Shown here: one piece after another, positions 1 through 8,699 of the stretch | How positions within the stretch are numbered: position 1 is the first letter of the stretch | How the letters are laid out: the number at the start of each line of letters is the position of its first letter | Assembly: GCF_947301925.1 (NCBI RefSeq) | Contig: NZ_CAMYUE010000009.1 | Location: forward strand, 46,902-110,901 | Direction: 5' to 3' | Length of the DNA stretch: 64,000 bases | From: an uncultured Ruminococcus sp. | GTDB lineage: Bacteria; Bacillota; Clostridia; Oscillospirales; Ruminococcaceae | Made by a program: the position numbers and the translations under genes | The notes under the pieces: generated by a model | Seen by the model: the letters and a program-made list of their open reading frames with translations, nothing else | Told to the model about the DNA's origin: nothing | Databases searched by the model: none

Positions 1-1380
1 GGCGGCTGGGCTCTTTTCGGGGAGTACGGCGATATAGACGTCACAGCCATGACCGTGCAGGCTCTTGCTCCCCACCGCGACCGCGGAGACGTTTCCGAGG
101 CGGTGGACAGGGCTCTGGACCTTCTCTCCGAAAGGCAGAAAAGCGACGGCGGCTACGAGAGCTTCGGCACTCCCAACCCCGAGAGCGCAGCACAGGTGCT
201 TACGGCTCTCTCGGCCATGGACATAGATTGCAGGTACGATGAACGCTTCATCAAGGACGGCCACGACCTCCTTGACGGCATAGCGCAGTACAGGCTCCCC
301 GACGGAAGCTTCTGTCATACCATGGGGGGCGGCTCCAACGAGACCGCCACTGTACAGGCATACTACTCCTTTGTGTCATTCAAACGCATGACCGAGGGGA
401 AGTCTCCCCTGCTGGTGCTGGACAACAAGCGTGAGCCCGGTTCTCCTCAGCAGGGAGGCGGACAAGGAGGCTCTCAGGGCGGTCAGGGCGGTTCTCAGGG
501 CGGTCAGGGAGGCACGGACAGCGGCCACGGCGGCGGAAGCTCTCAGGGCGGCGCAAACGCAGGCGGCGGCACGGCTCAGACCACGGCGGTCTCCGCCGCA
601 AAGACTGCGACAACTACCGCAAAGGGCGGAACGACCACAACATCAGCGGGAACTGCCGCAACGGGAAGCTCCGCGGTATCGTCCGCATCACAGGAAAGCC
701 TTACGGAGACCGCTGCCGATGTTCAGACAAGTCCCCACACACAGGACAGTGAGAAGCTCTCACAAAAGGAGAAGAAGGGCAGCTACAAGCCCTATGCCCT
801 TGCTGTCGTTATAGGTGCGGCGGCTGTCATAGCCCTCATCATCTTCATCATCGGCAAGAGGAACTACAAGAACTTCATCTTCCTGGGCGCTGTAACTGCT
901 GCGGCTGCGGCGGTGATACTCCTTACGGACATACGCTCCCCCGAGGACTACTACAACGGAGAGCAGAAGCACAAGGAAAACGCCATTGGCACCGTCACCA
1001 TGGAGATACGCTGCGACACCATCGCAGGCAAGTCCGACTCGGAGCATATCCCTGCGGACGGCGTAATACTGCCCCCTACCGCCTTTGACATCGAGGCAGG
1101 GGACACGGTGTTCGACATACTCACCGAGGCTGCCCAGACCTACGGCATACAGGTGGAGAACAAGGGCAGCGCAGGCAGCTCCCACGGTATGGTCTACATA
1201 GCAGGCATAAACTACATATACGAATTCGATCACGGCGACCTGTCGGGCTGGGTGTACCATGTGAACGGCATTACTCCCTCGCGGAACTGCGGAGAGTACG
1301 AGCTCAGCGACGGCGACAGGGTGGAGTGGCTCTACACCTGCGAGATAGGCCACGATCTGGACGAGGTATACGAAAAATGA
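1..1380 (+). CDS. Transcobalamin-like surface protein, 5'-truncated by window edge
   Basis: The left edge cuts this gene; 459 residues remain in frame. Residues 1 to about 130 show prenyltransferase/squalene-cyclase type alpha-alpha repeats (GGWALFGEYGD at the edge, DGGYESFGTPNPESAAQVL, PDGSFCHT). A Gly/Gln/Ser-rich and then Ser/Thr/Ala-rich linker runs to about 262. Two hydrophobic segments follow (about 264-285 and 290-308), then a DUF4430-type domain (FDIEAGDTVFDIL, SGWVYHVNG). Eukaryotic transcobalamin and intrinsic factor pair an alpha/alpha barrel with this kind of beta domain, so I infer a membrane-anchored binder of cobalamin or a similar ligand that feeds the ECF transporter behind it. 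It overlaps ecfT by ATGA. The ligand is inferred only. Confidence 0.8.
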   Translation, partial: GGWALFGEYGDIDVTAMTVQALAPHRDRGDVSEAVDRALDLLSERQKSDGGYESFGTPNPESAAQVLTALSAMDIDCRYDERFIKDGHDLLDGIAQYRLPDGSFCHTMGGGSNETATVQAYYSFVSFKRMTEGKSPLLVLDNKREPGSPQQGGGQGGSQGGQGGSQGGQGGTDSGHGGGSSQGGANAGGGTAQTTAVSAAKTATTTAKGGTTTTSAGTAATGSSAVSSASQESLTETAADVQTSPHTQDSEKLSQKEKKGSYKPYALAVVIGAAAVIALIIFIIGKRNYKNFIFLGAVTAAAAAVILLTDIRSPEDYYNGEQKHKENAIGTVTMEIRCDTIAGKSDSEHIPADGVILPPTAFDIEAGDTVFDILTEAAQTYGIQVENKGSAGSSHGMVYIAGINYIYEFDHGDLSGWVYHVNGITPSRNCGEYELSDGDRVEWLYTCEIGHDLDEVYEK

Positions 1381-2255
1381 GAAGCTTTTCCGAATACGAG
1401 CCCGTTGCGGCGGCAATATGGTTCCTGTGCGTTATCGGCATAGCCATGTTCAGCAGCTATCCGCCCCTCATGGCCATTTCCCTTGCAGGGGCGGTGCTGT
1501 TCTTTATAGTGAGGAACGGCCGCTCCCACGGCAGGACTCACCTTTTCTTCCTGATACTCTTTGTGATACTGGCGCTGGCAAATCCCCTTGTGTCCCACAA
1601 CGGAAAGACCGTGCTCTTTGTCATGAACCACAATCCCGTCACACTGGAGGCCGCCCTGTACGGACTGAACTCCGCGGCAATGATGATCGGAGTGCTGTAC
1701 TGGCTGCGCTCCTTCACACAGATAATGACCAGCGAGAAGCTCTTCCACATTACGGGAGCCCTGTCGCCTAAGCTTTCCCTTGTGCTGTCAATGGCGCTGA
1801 GGTACGTTCCCCTGTTCGGCAGGCAGTCAAAGAAGGTCACCGACGCCCAGAGGGCAATGGGACTTTTCAGCGGAGACAACATCGTGGACGACATAAAGGG
1901 CAGGTCCCGTATCTTCTCCATACTTGTCACATGGGCGCTGGAGAACGGCATCATCACCGCCGACAGCATGGAGGCAAGGGGCTACGGCACGGGAAGACGC
2001 ACTCAGCTGAAACGGTTCCGCATGAGAGGAGCGGATATACTGCTCCTCACAGTCTCTCTCGTACTTACGGCAGTCACATCGGCGGCCATAGCCGCAGGCT
2101 CCCTGAGCTTTGATTTCTACCCCTCCATAGAGGCGGCAAAGCCCGGTATCCTCGGCATATCGGGCATGATATCCTACGGGCTGCTGGTACTGCTGCCCAT
2201 ATTCATCGAAACGGAGGCAAACCTCAGATGGAAATACTTGCGGTCAGGGATCTGA
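1377..2255 (+). CDS. ecfT: ECF transporter transmembrane subunit EcfT
   Basis: 292-residue polytopic membrane protein that couples the two ATPase domains to the substrate-binding S component of an energy-coupling-factor vitamin importer. Hydrophobic segments lie at the N-terminus and near the C-terminus. The cytoplasmic part carries the coupling motif MEARGYGTGRR (Ala-Arg-Gly box) typical of EcfT/CbiQ. The ATG overlaps the preceding stop (ATGA), so it is translationally coupled to the surface-protein gene. Its own 3' end overlaps the ATPase start by 28 bases. Family assignment is firm; substrate depends on the S component. Confidence 0.9.
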   Translation: MRSFSEYEPVAAAIWFLCVIGIAMFSSYPPLMAISLAGAVLFFIVRNGRSHGRTHLFFLILFVILALANPLVSHNGKTVLFVMNHNPVTLEAALYGLNSAAMMIGVLYWLRSFTQIMTSEKLFHITGALSPKLSLVLSMALRYVPLFGRQSKKVTDAQRAMGLFSGDNIVDDIKGRSRIFSILVTWALENGIITADSMEARGYGTGRRTQLKRFRMRGADILLLTVSLVLTAVTSAAIAAGSLSFDFYPSIEAAKPGILGISGMISYGLLVLLPIFIETEANLRWKYLRSGI

Positions 2256-3862
2256 CCTTCACATACCCCGCCTGCAAAGAGCCCGCCATAAGACAGGTGT
2301 CGCTGACATTGCAGCGGGGAGAGCTGGCCGTGCTCTGCGGAGCTACGGGAAGCGGCAAATCCACCCTCCTGCGTATGCTCAAGCGCGAGCTGACCCCTGT
2401 GGGCGAAAAAAGCGGCAGCGTGACATTCTGCGGCATGGAGCTGTCACAGCTGACGGACAGGGAGTCCGCTTCACGGATAGGCTTCGTCATGCAGAAGCCC
2501 GAGCAGCAGATAGTCACCGACAAGGTCTGGCACGAGCTGGCCTTCGGACTGGAGAATCTGGGCACTCCCCCGTCGGACATCTCGCGGCGCATTGCCGAGA
2601 TGGCCAGCTATTTCGGTATCGGTGACTGGTTCTCCGCGGACACCGCCGACCTTTCGGGAGGACAGAAACAGCTCCTCAATCTTGCTTCGGTGCTGGTGAT
2701 GCAGCCAAAACTCCTCATTCTGGACGAGCCCACGGCTCAGCTCGACCCCATTGCGGCGGCGGACTTCATTGCAACACTGCGGCGTATCGCCAACGACTTC
2801 TCCATCACCATACTCATGGCGGAGCACCGCCTGGAGGACGTTGTGCCCCTCTGCGACACTCTCCTGGTCATGGAAAAGGGCAGTATCATCGCCTCGGGAG
2901 CGCCCACTGAGGTCATTCCCCGGCTTTCGGGCAGGACGGATATACTCTGCGGTATGCCCTCGGCGGCAAGGCTCTTTGCGGAGCTTGGCGGCAGCGGAAG
3001 CTGTCCCCTTACCGTCCGTGACGGCAGGAGCTTCATCGAAAGCAGCTTCCTCAACGATACGCGCTCCCTCCCCGACGGGGACAGGCAGCGCAGCGGAAAT
3101 GCCGCTCTGGAACTTGACAACGTGTTCTTCCGCTACGAGAGGAACGGACGGGACATTCTGGACGGTATCTCCCTGAAGGTCTGTGATGGCGAGCTGTTCT
3201 GCATACTGGGCGGCAACGGCTCCGGCAAGACCACCTGCCTTTCGGCGGCGGCAGGCCTGCTGAAGCCCTACAGCGGCACAATTAAGGTGTTCGGCAAGAA
3301 GCTGAAGGAATACAGGAACCGCTCACTGTACAGGGAGTGCCTTGCAATGCTGCCCCAGGACGTCCAGACCGTGTTCCTGTGCAATACAGTCAGGGAGGAG
3401 CTGGAGGAGTGTCACGCCGACCTTTCCTCTCTCCCCTACGACCTGTCATACCTGCTGGACAAGCACCCCTACGACCTTTCGGGAGGTCAGCAGCAGCTTG
3501 CCGCACTGGCAAAGGTGCTGGCGGCAAAGCCGCGGCTGCTGCTCCTTGACGAGCCTACAAAGGGACTTGACGCGGCGGCAAAGGAAAAGATGATGACCGT
3601 GCTCCGTGCTCTCCGTGATTCGGGAGTAACTGTGGTCACCGTCACCCATGATGTGGAGTTTGCCGCCATGTGCGCCGACAGGTGCGCCATGTTCTTCGGC
3701 GGCAGGACGGTATCCGAGGGAGCTCCCCGTGAGTTCTTCTCAGGCAACAGCTTCTACACCACCGCGGTGAGCCGCATGACAAGGGGCTTCTACGACGGCG
3801 CGGTGACACTCCCCGACGCTCTGGAGCTTTGCAGGCTCAACGGCAGAAGGGAGCGCCTATGA
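2228..3862 (+). CDS. ECF transporter ATPase, two ABC domains fused
   Basis: 544 residues containing two complete ABC ATPase domains, as in YkoD-type fused ECF ATPases, so one chain replaces the EcfA1/EcfA2 pair. Domain 1 has Walker A GATGSGKST (about 38-46), signature LSGGQKQLL and Walker B LLILDEPT. Domain 2 has Walker A GGNGSGKTT (about 330), signature LSGGQQQLA and Walker B LLLLDEPTKGLD. Both domains look catalytically intact, with the switch His in AEHRLED and VTHDVEF. The start lies inside ecfT and the stop overlaps the S-component ATG, giving a tightly coupled four-gene operon. Confidence 0.93.
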   Translation: MEILAVRDLTFTYPACKEPAIRQVSLTLQRGELAVLCGATGSGKSTLLRMLKRELTPVGEKSGSVTFCGMELSQLTDRESASRIGFVMQKPEQQIVTDKVWHELAFGLENLGTPPSDISRRIAEMASYFGIGDWFSADTADLSGGQKQLLNLASVLVMQPKLLILDEPTAQLDPIAAADFIATLRRIANDFSITILMAEHRLEDVVPLCDTLLVMEKGSIIASGAPTEVIPRLSGRTDILCGMPSAARLFAELGGSGSCPLTVRDGRSFIESSFLNDTRSLPDGDRQRSGNAALELDNVFFRYERNGRDILDGISLKVCDGELFCILGGNGSGKTTCLSAAAGLLKPYSGTIKVFGKKLKEYRNRSLYRECLAMLPQDVQTVFLCNTVREELEECHADLSSLPYDLSYLLDKHPYDLSGGQQQLAALAKVLAAKPRLLLLDEPTKGLDAAAKEKMMTVLRALRDSGVTVVTVTHDVEFAAMCADRCAMFFGGRTVSEGAPREFFSGNSFYTTAVSRMTRGFYDGAVTLPDALELCRLNGRRERL

Positions 3863-4545
3863 TACTTATAAAGAGCAAGGGACTGCGCAGCTTCATAAAA
3901 GCCGCCGTACCCTTTGTGATAGTACCCGTCATGACAGTTGCGGGAGCTCTCATATTCGACGGCAAACGGCAGATATTCGTGGCAATGGGCGTTGCGGCAA
4001 TGGCTCTGCTGCTCTTTGCGGCAGGCTTCGAGAAGAAGTCCACGGGCACGCGGAGAATGGTCATTGTGGCAGTCATGGTGGCGCTCTGCTTTGCAGGACG
4101 CTTTATCCCGTTCCTAAAGCCCATAGCGGCGCTGACTATCATCACGGGGCTGTATCTGGGAGGCGAGGCAGGCTTCCTTGTGGGGGCCATGTCGGCAATA
4201 CTGTCCAACTTCTACTTCGGGCAGGGTCCCTGGACAGCCTTCCAGATGCTTGCGTGGGGACTTATCGGACTGTTTGCGGGGCTTCTTTCGGAACGGCTGC
4301 TGAAAAGCCGTCCCCTGCTGCTCATATACGGAGCTGTGACAGGCGTAGCCTACTCCTTCATCATGGATATCTGGACAGTGCTGTGGTACGACCGCGGCTT
4401 CGAGATAAAGCTGTACCTTGCGGCACTGGTCACCGCCATACCCTATACGGCGTCATATGTGGTGTCAAACCTGGTGTTCCTGTATCTCCTTGCGCCGCCC
4501 TTCGGGGAGAAGCTTGCGCGTATAAAGGTCAAATACGGCGTGTGA
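3859..4545 (+). CDS. ECF transporter substrate-binding S component
   Basis: 228-residue, about six-helix membrane protein. Its central stretch (ALCFAGRFIPFL, TGLYLGGEAGFLVGAMSAIL, GPWTAFQMLAWGL) matches the general pattern of ECF S components. I start at the ATG overlapping the ATPase stop (ATGA), with AGAAGGGAG upstream. Upstream in-frame codons belong to the ATPase gene. The S component sets specificity. With a transcobalamin-like protein heading the operon, cobalamin or a precursor is the favoured ligand, but I cannot read it from sequence. Thiamine or another vitamin remains possible. Confidence 0.85.
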   Translation: MILIKSKGLRSFIKAAVPFVIVPVMTVAGALIFDGKRQIFVAMGVAAMALLLFAAGFEKKSTGTRRMVIVAVMVALCFAGRFIPFLKPIAALTIITGLYLGGEAGFLVGAMSAILSNFYFGQGPWTAFQMLAWGLIGLFAGLLSERLLKSRPLLLIYGAVTGVAYSFIMDIWTVLWYDRGFEIKLYLAALVTAIPYTASYVVSNLVFLYLLAPPFGEKLARIKVKYGV

Positions 4546-4552
4546 AGAACTC

Positions 4553-4576
4553 TGTAGGGGCGGATATTATCCGCCC
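4553..4576 (+). repeat. Dispersed palindromic repeat, copy 1
   Basis: Reads TGTAGGGGCGGATA followed by TTATCCGCCC, a near-perfect palindrome with a TGTAG tail. The same core recurs around 6976, 22907 and 63314, always outside genes. Confidence 0.75.
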
Positions 4577-4610
4577 ATTTATCTTTGTCACTCACACATT
4601 CCTGTTCTCC

Positions 4611-4685
4611 CTTTCTTTCTTACACTGTTACTTTGAGTATAAATCCGCAAACAATAAACTACAAGTAAGGAAGTAAGAAAGAAAG
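4611..4685. repeat. Long inverted repeat between ECF operon and RepA-like gene
   Basis: Perfect 13-base arms CTTTCTTTCTTAC (4611-4623) and GTAAGAAAGAAAG (4673-4685), with inner arms TTACTT (4628-4633) and AAGTAA (4663-4668). It lies just past the 3' end of the minus-strand ATPase gene. It may be a terminator-like structure or the edge of a decayed element. Confidence 0.6.
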
Positions 4686-4697
4686 AGTGAAACATTG

Positions 4698-5678
4698 TCA
4701 CAGTACCCAATACCAAACCTGTTCTTTTCTGAAAGAGGATATACCGAGCTCTTTCTTTACTATTTTCAGCCTGTCATACGACACCCCTATATTCTCCGCC
4801 TTTTCAGTCAGTGCTTTCACAGGCTTTGCCTCGCCGCTGCCAAGCTCCGCCATAAGGAACTGCTTTGCAACGTCCGACTGTGTCTGATGAACAGCGGAAG
4901 AAACTCCCAGAAGAATATTCTCGGGGTCTGCCTCACACTCTCCCTCATAGGTGAAGCTGCGGTCATCGCCCATTCTGAACGCCACGGGCCTGCCCTCTCT
5001 GGCAAGGGAGCTCTTGACGTGCATGACTATGCGCCTGTCGGGGTCACGCTTGTCACGGGCTACCAGAAGAACGCTTCTTGCCGCCGCTGTAAGGTCAATG
5101 GAGCCAAGTCCGCGGTAGGCAGCCTTTGCTCCCACATTCTTGTTCATGTGTCCGATGAGCACGATGGCACAGCCGAACTGCTCTGCCATATTTGCCAGAT
5201 AGGACATAACGGGACGTATCTCGTTGGCACGGTGCATATCAACGTCCGCACCCAGATATGCCTGAAGGGGGTCAAGGATAATCAGCCTTGCATTGGTTAG
5301 CCGCAGGGCTTCGTCAAGACGTCCGTCGGTAATGGAGAGAGGATAGACGCTTTCGTCCACGCCGCTTATATAGCCGCAGTCAGCCCCCGCCGCAAGAAGA
5401 CGGGGCTTTATGGTATCTGCAAGGCCGTCCTCCGCCGTCTGGAACAGCACCGACGTGGGATAGAGCTCCTGTCCCGTAAGAGGGTCAGTCTTTTCGCCCG
5501 TCACTGTCTCCCCCTTCGTAAGAGCCGCCGCAATATTCAGCGCAAGAGTGGTCTTGCCCTCGCCGGGGTCGCCCTGTATGATAGTGACCTTGCCGTAGGG
5601 GATATAAGGGTACCAGAGCCATTCCGTCTCGGTCTCCTGTATTTTTGCCATGTTGTAGATACAGCTTTTTGCTTCCAT
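4698..5678 (-). CDS. RepA-like AAA ATPase (RecA-fold)
   Basis: 326 residues. An N-terminal RecA/RepA-type ATPase core carries Walker A GDPGEGKTT (about 36-44) and Walker B LIILDPLQAYLG, followed by VLIGHMNKN and RSVLLVARDK strands typical of the AAA_25 (RepA hexameric helicase-like) group. The C-terminus resembles the helical tail of plasmid/phage-derived RepA ATPases. RBS GGAGGAC precedes the ATG. Such proteins usually work in replication of mobile elements, but no primase, integrase or relaxase is near, so this may be a domesticated or orphan gene. The DNA role is inferred from the family. Confidence 0.75.
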   Translation of the reverse strand: MEAKSCIYNMAKIQETETEWLWYPYIPYGKVTIIQGDPGEGKTTLALNIAAALTKGETVTGEKTDPLTGQELYPTSVLFQTAEDGLADTIKPRLLAAGADCGYISGVDESVYPLSITDGRLDEALRLTNARLIILDPLQAYLGADVDMHRANEIRPVMSYLANMAEQFGCAIVLIGHMNKNVGAKAAYRGLGSIDLTAAARSVLLVARDKRDPDRRIVMHVKSSLAREGRPVAFRMGDDRSFTYEGECEADPENILLGVSSAVHQTQSDVAKQFLMAELGSGEAKPVKALTEKAENIGVSYDRLKIVKKELGISSFRKEQVWYWVL

Positions 5679-5805
5679 AGTGAAAGTCCTCCTGAAAAAA
5701 TATTTTCACTATAGAGCCGTAAAGCCCCCCGGTTCAACCGAAAACCGTTGAATAAGAGAAAATGTTTACAGAAAGTTCACATTTGTCTCCCCTCCCAATT
5801 AACAA

Positions 5806-5834
5806 TTGACTTTGTCCGCCGACTGTGGTATAAT
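5806..5834 (+). promoter_or_regulatory. Sigma-A promoter of pta
   Basis: TTGACT (5806-5811), 17-base spacer, TATAAT (5829-5834) with an extended TGG just before the -10. RBS GGAGG at 5859 precedes the pta ATG. Confidence 0.9.
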
Positions 5835-5872
5835 ATTACGGTAAAATAATAACTCAATGGAGGTATCTCATA

Positions 5873-6892
5873 ATGGGAATGTTCGACAAGCTTATAGCAA
5901 ACCTTAAAGCAAGCAAAAAGACCATAGTTTTCACTGAGGGCAGCGATCCCCGTATCCTCTCCGCAGCTGACAGACTTATCAAGGAAGACCTCATGGGCGT
6001 TATCCTCTGCGGAAACGTTGACGAGGTAAAGGCTGCCGCAGCAGCAGGCGGCTTCAATATCGACAGCGCCGAGATACTCGACCCTGCCACCTACCCCGAA
6101 ATGGACGCTCTCGTTGCTCAGATGTTCGAGCTCAGAAAGGGCAAGATGACCGAGGAGGAGTGCCGCGCAGCTCTGGCTAAGTCCAACTACTTCGGCACTA
6201 TGCTGGTAAAGGCAGGCAAGGCAGACGCTCTCCTGGGCGGCGCTACATACTCCACAGCTGATACAGTTCGTCCCGCTCTCCAGATCATCAAGACCAAGAA
6301 GGGCTCCAACCTGGTAAGCTCCTCATTCATCCTCTTCCGCGAGAAGGACGGCAAGGAGGAGAAGATAGCTATGGGCGACTGCGCTATCAATCTGGGCTAC
6401 ACAGACAGACTGGACAAGGACGGCAACGTTGTTCTCTCAGCTGCAAGACAGCTTGCAGAGGTCGCTGTTGAGACTGCAAAGACCGCTGATTTCTTCGGTA
6501 TCGACCCCAAGGTAGCTGTTCTCAGCTTCTCCACATACGGCTCGGGCAAGGGCGGCACAGTTCAGCTCAGCCACGACGCTGTTATCGAGGCAAGAAACAT
6601 TGATCCTAACCTGGTTATCGACGGCGAGTTCCAGTTCGACGCTGCTGTTTCGGCAGAGGTCGCAAAGACAAAGTGCCCCGACTCAAAGGTTGCAGGTCAG
6701 GCTAACACATTCATCTTCCCCCTCATCGAGGCCGGTAACATCGGCTACAAGATAGCTCAGAGACTTGGCGGCTATGAGGCTTACGGTCCTATCCTTCAGG
6801 GACTTAACGCTCCTATCAACGACCTTTCAAGAGGCTGCAACGCCGACGAAGTTTACAAAATGGCTATCATCACAGCAGGTATGGCAAACTGA
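5873..6892 (+). CDS. pta: Phosphate acetyltransferase (phosphotransacetylase)
   Basis: 339 residues, the usual length of a single-domain PTA. It interconverts acetyl-CoA and acetyl phosphate in the cytoplasm. With acetate kinase, which is not in the window, it gives ATP during acetate production. Recognisable stretches are IVFTEGSDPRILSAADRL near the N-terminus, KADALLGGATYSTADTVRPA in the middle, SFSTYGSGKG, and the C-terminal VAGQANTFIFPLIEAGNIGYK with GPILQGLNAPINDLSRG. Strong promoter and RBS fit high expression. It is monocistronic, followed by repeats and a terminator. Confidence 0.96.
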   Translation: MGMFDKLIANLKASKKTIVFTEGSDPRILSAADRLIKEDLMGVILCGNVDEVKAAAAAGGFNIDSAEILDPATYPEMDALVAQMFELRKGKMTEEECRAALAKSNYFGTMLVKAGKADALLGGATYSTADTVRPALQIIKTKKGSNLVSSSFILFREKDGKEEKIAMGDCAINLGYTDRLDKDGNVVLSAARQLAEVAVETAKTADFFGIDPKVAVLSFSTYGSGKGGTVQLSHDAVIEARNIDPNLVIDGEFQFDAAVSAEVAKTKCPDSKVAGQANTFIFPLIEAGNIGYKIAQRLGGYEAYGPILQGLNAPINDLSRGCNADEVYKMAIITAGMAN

Positions 6893-6908
6893 GGCAGTTT
6901 GATCCCAG

Positions 6909-6971
6909 CCACGTTGGCACTCGTAAACTCGCTTACTCTTAACAAAATCGTTAATTGTACATCGCTTACGG
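6909..6971 (-). repeat. Degenerate copy of the 81-bp repeat found beside tRNA-Arg
   Basis: On the minus strand it begins CCGTAAGCGATGTACAA and keeps AAGAGTAAGCGAG at the same relative position as the two copies at 9280 and 9394. It lacks their GC-rich hairpin end. Confidence 0.65.
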
Positions 6972-6975
6972 CACA

Positions 6976-7006
6976 AGTAGGGACGGGTATTATCCGCCCG
7001 TCTGCA
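6976..7006 (+). repeat. Dispersed palindromic repeat, copy 2 (diverged)
   Basis: AGTAGGGACGGGTATTA followed by TCCGCCCGTC. It has the same layout as the copy at 4553, with GACGGG/CCCGTC arms; base changes are matched in both arms. Confidence 0.65.
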
Positions 7007-7020
7007 ACAATATAATTATA

Positions 7021-7055
7021 AAAAATGGGACTGCATTGGTTTGCAGTCCCTTTTT
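7021..7055. terminator. Bidirectional terminator between pta and the sigma operon
   Basis: Stem GGGACTGCA (7027-7035) and TGCAGTCCC (7042-7050), flanked by A5 on the left and T5 on the right, so it can serve both convergent genes. Confidence 0.85.
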
Positions 7056-7058
7056 GTT

Positions 7059-8006
7059 TTATTCGGCTTCGGTGCTGTTTTCGGTTTCTTCATCAAGGGG
7101 CTTTTCCGTAACATCGCTTATGCGCCAGCCCTTTTCGGTATTGACGATAGTGAATGTGGTCTCGGGGATAGGATAATCATGGACTTCGCGGAGCTCTGTC
7201 TCTACAATTGTTGCGATTATATTGCCGCTGTCATCGGTATGGACGTCCATGTCATAGTCGCTGATATCCAACGGGTCTATGGGGTTATCATGGATACCTA
7301 CTTCGTGATAGTATCCGTCCTCCGTGACACATATAAAGGGATTGCCGTTTACGACCTCCTCTGATTCGCCTGTACAGATCTCAAGTATCTTCTGTCCAAG
7401 CTCATTATCGAATATCTCATAGCAGCGATCTTTAAGGTCTGCCCATGTGGGATATCTGGAATCGGTAACGCGATAGAACTCTCTGTCAAAGGTAACGTCG
7501 TTGTCGTGAAGCTTTACTGTCCTTGTGGTTATATCACTCTTGTCTACCTCAAGATTGCCTCCGTAAATGAAACAGATATACTCTCTGTAATCGTCGATGA
7601 GTTCTCTGGCTACAGCCTCGGCGTCAACTGCTTCCGTCTGCTCTTCGGTGACAGCTTCCGTAAAGGCTTCTGTTGTTACCGCAGTTGTCTCGGCTATGCT
7701 TCCTTCCACCTCAGTCGCGGCTTTCCGGCCGCTGCGGCTGATAAATGCCATGCTTCCGCCAATTCCTGCCACAAGCAGCACAGCCGCCGCTGCCACACTT
7801 GCGCCCTTATACCACTTAGGTCTGCGGTATTTCTCGACTCCCGATACGTCCATGCTTTTATTGTCATTTTCATTGTTTATATCAAACTTTCTTTTACTCA
7901 TAGCATACAGCCTCTCTTTCTGCTCGTCATTGAGGACGGGATACTCTTTCGAGAGTCTTTCTGCTGTTTTGTCATCTATATCATTGAATATCTCCTCTGA
8001 TCTCAT
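7059..8006 (-). CDS. Membrane protein paired with ECF sigma factor; likely anti-sigma-type
   Basis: 315 residues: a charged cytoplasmic N-terminus of about 65, one hydrophobic segment (about 68-88, GASVAAAAVLLVAGIGGSMAF), a Thr/Glu-rich spacer, and an extracytoplasmic acidic domain. Its ATG overlaps the stop of the sigma factor gene (ATGA), the usual arrangement of sigma and regulator pairs. No zinc-binding anti-sigma motif (HxxxCxxC) is visible, so the anti-sigma role is inferred from position and topology. It could instead be a target or sensor of the regulon. The C-terminal domain was not recognised. Confidence 0.65.
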   Translation of the reverse strand: MRSEEIFNDIDDKTAERLSKEYPVLNDEQKERLYAMSKRKFDINNENDNKSMDVSGVEKYRRPKWYKGASVAAAAVLLVAGIGGSMAFISRSGRKAATEVEGSIAETTAVTTEAFTEAVTEEQTEAVDAEAVARELIDDYREYICFIYGGNLEVDKSDITTRTVKLHDNDVTFDREFYRVTDSRYPTWADLKDRCYEIFDNELGQKILEICTGESEEVVNGNPFICVTEDGYYHEVGIHDNPIDPLDISDYDMDVHTDDSGNIIATIVETELREVHDYPIPETTFTIVNTEKGWRISDVTEKPLDEETENSTEAE

Positions 8007-8581
8007 TGATATCCCTCCTCCGTGATACCTGCCTCGCTCAGAAGCTCCCTGAGCTTTTTTCTTGATCTGCTCAGCCTTTTCTGCACAGCAATATCGCTCA
8101 GTCCCACAAGCTCGGCTATTTGTCTGGTTTTCATTCCGTAGTAATAGAAGTAAACGATGATAGAAGCGTCGGGCTCCCCCAGCTTTTTCATACAGTCGAG
8201 AACCGCCTCCCGCAGAGCCGAAAGCTCCGCTTTCTCCTCAACTCTTATATCAGCCGAAAGCTCTCTGATACTCTCCGACTCAATTGATACCGTAGTCTCA
8301 GCCTTAGGGAAAAGCCGCCTGAAATAGCCTATAGCAGTACGTTTTGCTATAGTGCCGATTATCCCTCTCAGGTCTCCGTCAGTATCTGTATGGCCTTCAA
8401 GATAACGGAATACCGCCGCAAATGTATCGCTGTGGCACTCGTCGATGTCCTCGCTTGTGCCGCAGCCCTTCAGCTTGTTCGCGCATATGGCATAAACATA
8501 TCCGCAGTATTCGTCAAACAGCGCCCGTCTGCCCTCCTCGGGGGACTGCTCCATTTTACGGCGCAGCTCTTTGTCTGTCAT
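8003..8581 (-). CDS. ECF-type RNA polymerase sigma factor
   Basis: 192 residues, the usual size of an extracytoplasmic-function sigma factor. Region 2 lies around residues 20-95 (EYCGYVYAICANKL, TAIGYFRRLF). Region 4 lies near the C-terminus as a helix-turn-helix (TRQIAELVGLSDIAVQKRL, SRKKLRELL). RBS AAAGGAG precedes the ATG. The acidic linker between the domains is long. It probably directs transcription of a stress or envelope regulon under control of the coupled membrane protein encoded next. The signal sensed is unknown. Confidence 0.88.
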   Translation of the reverse strand: MTDKELRRKMEQSPEEGRRALFDEYCGYVYAICANKLKGCGTSEDIDECHSDTFAAVFRYLEGHTDTDGDLRGIIGTIAKRTAIGYFRRLFPKAETTVSIESESIRELSADIRVEEKAELSALREAVLDCMKKLGEPDASIIVYFYYYGMKTRQIAELVGLSDIAVQKRLSRSRKKLRELLSEAGITEEGYQ

Positions 8582-8654
8582 CGTTTCACTCCTTTGAATG
8601 CATTCATATATTACACTCGCTTCAGCCTATGCTTTTCTGACCTGTTATAGAAAC

Positions 8655-8688
8655 TAAGGGAGAGACATTTCATCAAGTCTCTCCCTTA
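8655..8688 (-). terminator. Terminator after AlbA_2-domain gene
   Basis: 12-base stem TAAGGGAGAGAC (8655-8666) with GTCTCTCCCTTA (8677-8688). The minus-strand exit is T-rich but interrupted. Confidence 0.7.
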
Positions 8689-8699
8689 CTCTGCAATAT

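Noticed and set aside
431..814. Arg/Ala-rich frames overlapping the Gly-rich linker of the surface protein
   Set aside because: Low-complexity shadow of the repeat-encoding linker; no start signals.
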